A stretch of DNA of 12,238 bases from NCBI GenBank assembly GCA_947446335.1, contig CANFGA010000043.1:1-12238 (forward strand), in the 5' to 3' direction. Shown in pieces: positions 1-4,917 of this stretch (position 1 is its first letter; the number at the start of each line of letters is the position of its first letter). Position numbers and translations under genes: made by a program. The notes beneath the pieces were generated by a model, which had not been told where the DNA came from, did not search any database, and worked only from the letters and a program-made list of their open reading frames with translations. The stretch comes from Oxalobacteraceae bacterium. GTDB lineage: Bacteria > Pseudomonadota > Gammaproteobacteria > Burkholderiales > Burkholderiaceae_D.

Positions 1-319
1 AGCCCTTCAGCAGGTTCAAGCCGATGAGTGCCTTGTAAGCCGGGCTGATGGTATCGCAATAACCGGGATAGGGCACCGCATCGGAAGCTGCCTCGGCATC
101 GACGATGAACAACTCTCGATCGATCGTCAGACGCAAATGCAAATCGTGCAAAGGCGTGCCGGCCGGGCGCGGGCCCGATGCGAGCGCAGCGTCGCGGGTC
201 TTGATGTCGGTGATGCGGGCGTCGATATCCCACAATCCATCATCGCGGGCATAAGCCTGGACAGTGATTGCGCGGGTGTGCCTCAGCACACGTCGGGACA
301 CGGGAGGTGAAAGGGGCAT
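1..319 (-). CDS. DUF2889 domain protein (partial, C-terminus outside window)
   Basis: The reverse strand is open from an ATG at 319 down to base 1, about 106 codons with no stop, so the gene continues beyond the window. The protein starts MPLSPPVSRRVLRHTRAI and carries blocks I recognise as DUF2889: ARDDGLWDIDARITDIK (about residues 24-40), RPAGTPLHDLHLRLTID (about 51-67), then DAEAASDAVPYPGYCDTI and ALIGLNLLKG at the cut end. DUF2889 has no established function known to me; it is a cytoplasmic-looking protein without signal peptide or membrane segment. It follows recX on the same strand after a 240-bp gap, an order I recall from other Burkholderiales. There is no Shine-Dalgarno sequence before the ATG; the ten bases upstream are pyrimidine-rich and a small hairpin sits just beyond them. 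Identity is fairly sure, start position moderately sure. Confidence 0.8.
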   Translation of the reverse strand, partial: MPLSPPVSRRVLRHTRAITVQAYARDDGLWDIDARITDIKTRDAALASGPRPAGTPLHDLHLRLTIDRELFIVDAEAASDAVPYPGYCDTISPAYKALIGLNLLKG

Positions 320-331
320 AGGAAAGACCGA

Positions 332-346
332 TGCCGCAAAGCGGCA
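332..346 (-). promoter_or_regulatory. Hairpin just upstream of the DUF2889 start codon
   Basis: TGCCGC and GCGGCA form a perfect 6-bp stem around a 3-base loop, ending 12 bases before the ATG at 319. It occupies the place where a ribosome binding site would normally begin, and no Shine-Dalgarno sequence is present. It could limit or position initiation, but that is inference from location only. Confidence 0.35.
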
Positions 347-433
347 GTAAATGGTAAGCAGCCATGTGCTTGCGCACGTTGCCGCAGCTTCTACGGACAA
401 CAACCGCTCCAGCGGCGCTGCTACAACCCCAAA

Positions 434-462
434 AGTGTAGCACACTGCGCCCCAAGTTGCCT
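434..462 (-). promoter_or_regulatory. Candidate promoter for the DUF2889 gene (extended -10)
   Basis: Read on the minus strand, TGCTACACT (442-434) resembles an extended -10 (TGn plus TACACT, four of six matches to TATAAT). The hexamer 17 bases further upstream (AGGCAA, 462-457) is a poor -35, as expected for an extended -10 promoter. It would give a leader of roughly 110 bases. It fits a separate transcript for the DUF2889 gene but is weak evidence. Confidence 0.3.
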
Positions 463-535
463 TTTATCATGGCCTCGATGCCATCATTCGGATCGAAACA
501 CAACGCCTGGCGGCTCTCATAGTGGCATAACGGAT

Positions 536-554
536 ATGGCGGCGCCATTTTTTT
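536..554 (+). terminator. Possible plus-strand terminator behind recX
   Basis: ATGGC (536-540), loop GGC, GCCAT (544-548), followed by a run of T to 554, has the layout of an intrinsic terminator on the plus strand. The stem is only 5 bp. No plus-strand gene ends here, so if real it would stop antisense transcription before recX and recA. On the minus strand the hairpin follows an A-run and lacks a U-tract, so it is not an obvious recX terminator. Confidence 0.25.
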
Positions 555-559
555 GCTCT

Positions 560-997
560 TTACTCGGGTTCGAGGCCCTTGATCGCGACCGCGATGGCGC
601 GCTGCGAAAAGCCGCGCTGCATCAGAAAGCGCATCTGCTTGGCACGCTGCTCCTGGTCCTGCGCAACGCTGCCGAATTTCTTGCGCCAGACGGCGCAGGC
701 GCGCAGGGTTTCATCCTGCGCCAGATTGGCCAATTGCTCGCGATCGCCGGCCAGGCCGTGGCTTTGCAATTCGGCGACGATGCGGTGGTTGCCGTAGTTC
801 GCCGCGCGGCGATGGATCAGCGCCTCTGAAAAACGTTGCTGCGACAGCCAGTTGGCCGCTTCCAGCGCATCGAGCAAGGCCTCGATGTCGTCGCCCTCTT
901 GCGCATGGCGCGCCAGTTTGCGCGCCAGCTCAAGACGACTATGCTCGCGCATCGAGAGCAGACGCAGGGCCCGCCCCTTCAGGCTGATCTGCACCAT
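560..997 (-). CDS. recX: RecX, regulatory protein of RecA
   Basis: This 145-residue protein matches the RecX family in length and layout: it is almost entirely helical and made of repeated three-helix units. Visible family features are the opening ALRLLSMREHSRLELARKL (about residues 10-28), the central WLSQQRFSEALIHRRA (about 50-65), and the closing QMRFLMQRGFSQRAIAVAIKG (about 121-141). RecX binds RecA filaments in the cytoplasm and limits their extension and activity, as known for the family. The ATG at 997 is preceded by GAAAGG with five bases of spacing, which supports this start. It lies 38 bp behind recA on the same strand, so it is probably made by read-through from the recA promoter, at a level modulated by the hairpin between them. 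Identity is strongly supported by both sequence and position. Confidence 0.93.
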   Translation of the reverse strand: MVQISLKGRALRLLSMREHSRLELARKLARHAQEGDDIEALLDALEAANWLSQQRFSEALIHRRAANYGNHRIVAELQSHGLAGDREQLANLAQDETLRACAVWRKKFGSVAQDQEQRAKQMRFLMQRGFSQRAIAVAIKGLEPE

Positions 998-1011
998 GCG
1001 GCCCTTTCGCT

Positions 1012-1033
1012 GCGGCTCAGTGGCTGAAACCGC
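1012..1033 (-). promoter_or_regulatory. Hairpin in the recA-recX gap
   Basis: The gap between recA and recX forms an interrupted stem: GCGG/CCGC outer arms and TCAG/CTGA inner arms around a CCA loop, with a small internal bulge. It is followed directly by the recX Shine-Dalgarno sequence rather than by a U-run. In E. coli a hairpin between recA and recX keeps recX expression far below recA; this one is in the matching place and may act by partial termination, RNA processing or shielding the ribosome site. That role is inferred. Confidence 0.4.
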
Positions 1034-1035
1034 GA

Positions 1036-2166
1036 TTATTCAACCGCCTTCAGCTTGGCTGCCGACTCGGCCTTCTCGGCCGCCTTGTCGGCTTTTTCAG
1101 CCGCTTTCTCTGCGGCTTTGTCAGCCTTGTCGCCAACTGCCGGCGGCAATTCGCGCACGCCCAGAGAAACGCGCACCTTGTTCTCGATTTCACGCGCCAG
1201 CGCCGGATGCTCTTTCAGATAGGTACGCGCATTGTCCTTGCCCTGGCCGATGCGCTCGCCGTTGTAGCTGTACCAGGAACCGGACTTCTCGACGATCTTC
1301 GCATCCGAACCCAGATCGAGGATCTCGCCTTCACGCGACGTGCCTTCGCCATACAGGATGTCGAAATGCGCTTCGCGAAATGGCGGCGCAATCTTGTTCT
1401 TGACGACCTTGACCTTGGTTTCGTTGCCGATCACTTCATCGCCGGACTTGATCGAACCGGTACGGCGGATGTCGAGGCGCACCGATGCGTAAAATTTCAG
1501 CGCATTGCCGCCGGTCGTGGTTTCAGGGCTGCCGAACATGACGCCGATCTTCATCCGGATCTGGTTGATGAAAATCACCAGCGTGTTGGTGCGGTTGATC
1601 GAACCGGTCAGCTTGCGCAGCGCTTGCGACATCAGACGCGCCTGCAGGCCGGGCAAAGAATCGCCCATGTCGCCTTCGATCTCGGCGCGCGGCGTCAGGG
1701 CCGCGACCGAGTCGATGACGACCATGTCGACGCTGCCCGAACGCACCAGCGCATCGCAAATTTCGAGCGCTTGCTCGCCGGTGTCCGGTTGCGAAATGAG
1801 CAAGTCGTGCAAATTGATGCCCAGTTTTTGCGCGTAACCGACGTCGAGCGCATGCTCGGCATCGATGAAGGCGCAGGTTCCGCCCAGTTTTTGCATTTCT
1901 GCAATGGTTTGCAGCGTCAGCGTGGTCTTGCCTGACGATTCAGGTCCGTAGATTTCAACCACGCGACCGCGCGGCAAGCCACCCACGCCGAGCGCGATGT
2001 CGAGGCCAAGCGAACCGGTCGAGACCACTTGCACTTCTTCGATCGGGGTGCTGGCATCCATGCGCATGACGGAGCCCTTGCCGAACTGCTTTTCAATCTG
2101 GGCCAGCGCAGCCGCGAGCGCCTTGGCTTTCTCGGACACGGATGCCACTGGTTTTTTATCGTCCAT
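1036..2166 (-). CDS. recA: RecA recombinase / SOS co-protease
   Basis: At 376 residues this is a complete, intein-free RecA. Visible motifs are Walker A GPESSGKT (74-81), Walker B VVIDSVAA (149-156), the conserved NQIRMKIGVMFG stretch (201-212) leading into loop L2 GSPETTTGG (212-220), and the C-terminal domain to about residue 344. RecA forms ATP-dependent filaments on single-stranded DNA, catalyses strand exchange and triggers LexA self-cleavage. AAGGAG four bases before the ATG at 2166 fixes the start. A LexA box overlaps the promoter, so it is SOS-induced and self-controlled; recX follows 38 bp downstream. The odd part is the tail after residue 345: 31 residues of Ala, Lys, Glu and Asp in short repeats (DKAAEKAAEK type) with eight acidic and eight basic residues, unlike the acidic E. 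coli tail. The core is unambiguous. Confidence 0.99.
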   Translation of the reverse strand: MDDKKPVASVSEKAKALAAALAQIEKQFGKGSVMRMDASTPIEEVQVVSTGSLGLDIALGVGGLPRGRVVEIYGPESSGKTTLTLQTIAEMQKLGGTCAFIDAEHALDVGYAQKLGINLHDLLISQPDTGEQALEICDALVRSGSVDMVVIDSVAALTPRAEIEGDMGDSLPGLQARLMSQALRKLTGSINRTNTLVIFINQIRMKIGVMFGSPETTTGGNALKFYASVRLDIRRTGSIKSGDEVIGNETKVKVVKNKIAPPFREAHFDILYGEGTSREGEILDLGSDAKIVEKSGSWYSYNGERIGQGKDNARTYLKEHPALAREIENKVRVSLGVRELPPAVGDKADKAAEKAAEKADKAAEKAESAAKLKAVE

Positions 2167-2170
2167 GATG

Positions 2171-2176
2171 CTCCTT
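2171..2176 (-). promoter_or_regulatory. recA ribosome binding site
   Basis: AAGGAG on the minus strand lies four bases before the recA ATG. It is the strongest Shine-Dalgarno sequence in the window and decides the recA start. Confidence 0.85.
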
Positions 2177-2215
2177 CAATGCGCGTGGGTTGGTCATTAA
2201 TTCGACTACATGCGG

Positions 2216-2235
2216 TACTGTATAAAAAAACAGTG
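2216..2235 (-). promoter_or_regulatory. LexA (SOS) box of recA
   Basis: The 20-bp site TACTGTATAAAAAAACAGTG (plus strand) contains the LexA core CTGT-N8-ACAG without mismatch and an A/T-only centre, very close to the consensus known from E. coli and shared by beta- and gammaproteobacteria. It overlaps the predicted recA -10 hexamer and most of its spacer, so bound LexA would block RNA polymerase. It also ends four bases short of the -35 hexamer predicted for the divergent plus-strand operon. Confidence 0.9.
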
Positions 2236-2245
2236 CTTATTGCAA
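2217..2245 (-). promoter_or_regulatory. recA: recA promoter
   Basis: On the minus strand TTGCAA (2245-2240) and TACAGT (2222-2217) are spaced by 17 bp, each matching four of six consensus positions. Start of transcription would be near 2210, giving a leader of about 44 bases. The LexA box covers the -10 and spacer. The -35 is flanked by an inverted repeat GTGCTT/AAGCAC (2233-2238 and 2244-2249). Confidence 0.6.
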
Positions 2246-2269
2246 GCACGATCTGACAAGGATTGTAAT
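2240..2269 (+). promoter_or_regulatory. Candidate promoter of the two-component/symporter operon
   Basis: On the plus strand TTGCAA (2240-2245), 18 bp, then TGTAAT (2264-2269, five of six matches to TATAAT) form a plausible sigma-70 promoter with a leader of about 80 bases. The TTGCAA hexamer is its own reverse complement and is the same one predicted as the recA -35. A second, weaker option is the TGATAAAAA stretch at 2293-2301, an extended -10 without a recognisable -35. Confidence 0.45.
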
Positions 2270-2276
2270 TCAATCC
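2260..2276. promoter_or_regulatory. Inverted repeat GGATTG-N5-CAATCC, possible operator
   Basis: A perfect 6+6 bp inverted repeat with a 5-base centre covers the predicted -10 and start point of the plus-strand operon. Its position suits a repressor or autoregulatory site. OmpR-type regulators more often bind direct repeats, so the binding protein is unknown. Confidence 0.35.
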
Positions 2277-2358
2277 AGCCAGTGCCTGGTTCTGATAAAA
2301 ATTCGCCACCTCGTCCGAAATGCAACACAATACGCACTTCCGACGTTGGATGGACCCC

Positions 2359-3090
2359 ATGCGTATTTTACTTGCCGAAGATGATAGTGTGCTGGCCGAT
2401 GGTTTGACGCGCTCGCTGCGCCAGTCGGGCTATGCAATCGATTGCGTCAAGAACGGCCAGGAAGCCGATACGGCGCTCTCGACCCAGGAATTCGATCTGC
2501 TGATCCTGGACCTGGGCTTGCCCAAGATGTCCGGACTCGAAGTGCTGCGCCGCCTGCGCGCACGCGCATCGTTGCTGCCGGTGCTGATCCTGACCGCCGC
2601 CGATTCGATCGAGCAAAGGGTCAATGGCCTCGATCTCGGCGCCGACGATTACATGGCGAAACCTTTTGCGCTGTCGGAACTCGAAGCGCGGGTGCGCGCA
2701 TTGACCCGGCGCGGTGCCGGCGGCGGCCCGACCGTCATCAAGCACGGTCCGCTCTCCTACGATCAGGTCGGGCGCAGCGCCTATATCAACGATCAAATGC
2801 TCGAATTGTCGGCGCGCGAACTGGGCTTGCTCGAAATATTGCTGGCGCGCACGGGTCGACTGGTATCGAAAGAGCAACTGGTCGACCATTTGTGCGAATG
2901 GGGCGAGGAAGTGAGCAATAACGCGATCGAAGTCTATGTGCATCGCTTGCGCAAGAAAATCGAAATCGGCGGCGTGCGCATCGCCACCGTGCGCGGCCTC
3001 GGTTATTGCCTGGAAAAATATTCCGATGCCGCGCACGCGAGCGCCTTGCCGGCGACGGCAACACTGCCAGCAGCATCCAGGCAAAAATGA
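2359..3090 (+). CDS. OmpR-family response regulator (TctD/QseB-like)
   Basis: The 243-residue protein has a receiver domain (about 1-118) and an OmpR-type winged-helix DNA-binding domain (about 125-225). The receiver has the acidic pair D8/D9, phosphoacceptor D51 in LILDLGLPKMSG, the switch threonine T79 and K101 in the GADDYMAKPF block. The effector ends VYVHRLRKKI...RGLGYCLEK, followed by an Ala-rich tail of about 20 residues. I take the ATG at 2359 because MRILLAEDDSVLADG is the standard family start; ATGs at 2350 and 2320 are in frame, none has a strong ribosome site. The stop overlaps the kinase start by 4 bp, so the two are a co-translated pair. It probably activates or represses the downstream symporter genes (inference). 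Family assignment is secure; signal and targets are not. Confidence 0.93.
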   Translation: MRILLAEDDSVLADGLTRSLRQSGYAIDCVKNGQEADTALSTQEFDLLILDLGLPKMSGLEVLRRLRARASLLPVLILTAADSIEQRVNGLDLGADDYMAKPFALSELEARVRALTRRGAGGGPTVIKHGPLSYDQVGRSAYINDQMLELSARELGLLEILLARTGRLVSKEQLVDHLCEWGEEVSNNAIEVYVHRLRKKIEIGGVRIATVRGLGYCLEKYSDAAHASALPATATLPAASRQK

Positions 3091-4634
3091 ATGATCGCGA
3101 CGCCGGCATGATCGAGCCGCTCGACGCCGACAGCACCTGGTTCGAGCCGCCCACGACCGAGCAGGATGACAGCATCCAGCACTCGCTGTTCGGTGAAATC
3201 CTCGACTGGATGCTGGCGCCGCTGCTGTTGCTGTGGCCGATGAGCATCGCGATCACGTATCTGGTGGCCAAGACGATCGCCAATCAACCGTTCGATCACA
3301 CGCTCGAAGACAGCGTGACGGTGCTCACGCAGCAAGTGAAGGAAGCCAATGGCCATGCGCTCAAGCAGCGCCCCGGCGCCGCGCGCGACATCTTGCGCGC
3401 CGACGACGTCGACAGCGTCTACTTTCAGGTGCTCGACCAGCGCGGCGCCTACATCGACGGCGATCGCGATTTGCCGCTGCCGCTCAAGCAGCAAGATGCC
3501 TACCGGCCCGGCATCGTGCATTTTCGCAACGACAATTTGCACGGCACACCGATCCGGGTCGCTTTTTCCTACGTGACACTGGCCGGATCGAATGATGCGG
3601 CATCGGACGCCAGCGAACCGCGCCTGGCGCTGGTGCAGGCCGCCGAAACGCTGGACAAGCGGGCGCTGCTGGCCAACGAGATCATCAAGGGCGTGATTTT
3701 GCCGCAGTTCATCATCTTGCCGATCGTGCTCGCGCTGGTCTGGTTTGCGCTGGCGCGCGGCTTGTCGCCGCTGGCCGAGTTGCAAGAGCGGATACGAGCC
3801 CGCCCGCCCGACGACCTGAGCCCGATCGACTCCAGCCAAGTGCCGGAAGAAATATCGCCGCTGGTGGGTTCGCTCAACGACATGCTGGAGCGCTTGTCGC
3901 AATCGATAGCGATGCAAAAGCGCTTCATCGCCGATGCCGCGCACCAGATGAAGACGCCGCTCGCTGGCATGCGGATGCAGTCGGAACTGGCGCTGCGCCA
4001 GACCGATCAGCAGGAAATCCACCGTTCGCTGCTGCAGATGGCGAAAAGCTCGGAGGCGGCGACCCGACTGGTCAATCAATTGCTGGCGCTGGCCAGGGCT
4101 GAAAACCAGCCGCAGACCGGCAGTGCATTCGTGATGCTGGAGCTATCCGAACTGGCGCGCGGCACCGTCCAAGACTGGGTGCAGGCGTCATTCACGCATC
4201 AGATCGACCTCGGTTTCGAGCAGCCACCATATCCGATCCTCATTTCCGGCAATCCCATCATGCTGCGCGAGTTGCTGTCGAACCTGATCGACAATGCACT
4301 GCGCTACACGCCCCCTGGCGGCAGCGTCACGGTGCGCGTGCGTTCCGATGCCGACGACGCTTATGCTGGCCGCGCAATACTGGAAGTTGAAGATACCGGG
4401 CCGGGCATCCCCGCAAACGAGAGATTGAATGTATTTGAACGCTTTTATCGTATTTTAGGCAATAATGCAGAAGGTAGCGGACTGGGCTTGGCCATCGTGC
4501 GGGAAATTGCACTGCAGCACGGGGCCGAAATCGATGTCTTCTCGAATCCGCGCACGCACCAACCCAGGCTGCCGGGCTGCCTGTTCCGACTGACCTTCCA
4601 GCTGCAGGTGCCCGATGACGACGAAGACCGATGA
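3087..4634 (+). CDS. Sensor histidine kinase (TctE/QseC-like)
   Basis: This inner-membrane kinase has 515 residues from the ATG at 3087, which overlaps the regulator stop as ATGA; an upstream in-frame ATG at 3006 lies inside the regulator gene and is less likely. Order: a cytoplasmic N-terminus rich in acidic residues (1-40), TM1 (about 41-64), a periplasmic domain of about 140 residues that looks like the 2CSK_N type sensor, TM2 (about 204-224), a HAMP linker, the H-box FIADAAHQMKTPLAGM with phosphoacceptor H286, N-box N399/N403, G1 DTGPGIP (436-442), F-box ERFYR and G2 GSGLGLA (463-469). All catalytic blocks are intact. TctE-type kinases sense carboxylates, and the genes that follow encode a carboxylate-type symporter, so the ligand may be the transported substrate; this is inference. 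The last 20 bp overlap the next gene. Confidence 0.93.
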   Translation: MNDRDAGMIEPLDADSTWFEPPTTEQDDSIQHSLFGEILDWMLAPLLLLWPMSIAITYLVAKTIANQPFDHTLEDSVTVLTQQVKEANGHALKQRPGAARDILRADDVDSVYFQVLDQRGAYIDGDRDLPLPLKQQDAYRPGIVHFRNDNLHGTPIRVAFSYVTLAGSNDAASDASEPRLALVQAAETLDKRALLANEIIKGVILPQFIILPIVLALVWFALARGLSPLAELQERIRARPPDDLSPIDSSQVPEEISPLVGSLNDMLERLSQSIAMQKRFIADAAHQMKTPLAGMRMQSELALRQTDQQEIHRSLLQMAKSSEAATRLVNQLLALARAENQPQTGSAFVMLELSELARGTVQDWVQASFTHQIDLGFEQPPYPILISGNPIMLRELLSNLIDNALRYTPPGGSVTVRVRSDADDAYAGRAILEVEDTGPGIPANERLNVFERFYRILGNNAEGSGLGLAIVREIALQHGAEIDVFSNPRTHQPRLPGCLFRLTFQLQVPDDDEDR

Positions 4635-4917
4635 ACAGCGCCCCGGCGCGCAAGCGGCCAGGCACGCCATGCACTGGAAAAAAACCCGGGAAGTCACCTA
4701 TCTCCTGCTATCGATATGGCTATTGACGGGCTTCCTGTCGATTTTTTTCGCCCGCGAATTGCATGACTTGAGCCTGCTGGGCTGGCCGCTGTCGTTTTAC
4801 CTGGCGGCGCAGGGCTCGGCGCTGATCTATCTGGCCATCATCGCTTGTTACGCCTGGCGCATGCGCCGCCTCGATCTGCAGTACCGCGATCCGGACCGCG
4901 ATCGGAACCAGACATGA
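4615..4917 (+). CDS. DUF4212 small membrane protein, symporter partner
   Basis: The 100-residue protein has two membrane helices (about 27-46 and 60-82) and the DUF4212 pattern: HWKKTREVTYLLLSIWLL, FFARELHDLSLLGWPLSFYLAAQG, then YAWRMRRLD. In many bacteria DUF4212 genes sit directly before a sodium:solute symporter and are regarded as its putative small subunit; here the spacing is a 4-bp ATGA overlap, which fits production in matched amounts. The start is uncertain: ATG at 4615 (overlapping the kinase by 20 bp) and ATG at 4669 (M19) each have AGG six bases upstream, and the conserved region starts only at about residue 20, so the shorter 82-residue form is possible. Its biochemical role is not established. 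Confidence 0.88.
   Translation: MTTKTDEQRPGAQAARHAMHWKKTREVTYLLLSIWLLTGFLSIFFARELHDLSLLGWPLSFYLAAQGSALIYLAIIACYAWRMRRLDLQYRDPDRDRNQT

Larger units (their letters stand above)
320..559. other. Intergenic region between recX and the DUF2889 gene
   Basis: These 240 bases contain no convincing gene. A 102-codon reverse frame across 240-548 runs through the gap and into the DUF2889 gene in another frame; its protein resembles no family I know and is rich in Cys and His, so I treat it as chance. Visible structures are a weak extended -10 element on the minus strand (434-442), a compact hairpin next to the DUF2889 start (332-346), an ATGGC/GCCAT inverted repeat at 469-484, and a similar ATGGC/GCCAT hairpin followed by seven T on the plus strand at 536-554. 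Confidence 0.6.

Noticed and set aside
240..548. A 102-codon minus-strand frame in the recX-DUF2889 gap
   Set aside because: Overlaps the DUF2889 start in another frame, has an unusual Cys/His-rich composition, and has no convincing ribosome site.
1036..2166. Possible intein or disruption in recA
   Set aside because: The reading frame is continuous at normal length and all core motifs follow one another at standard spacing; only the tail is unusual.
2210..2407. A short plus-strand frame in the recA upstream region
   Set aside because: It crosses the recA promoter and runs out of frame into the response regulator; the product has no features.
3003..4079. A 358-codon minus-strand frame opposite the histidine kinase
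   Set aside because: Antisense to a kinase with every catalytic motif intact; low-complexity Arg/His/Gln composition and no recognisable domain.
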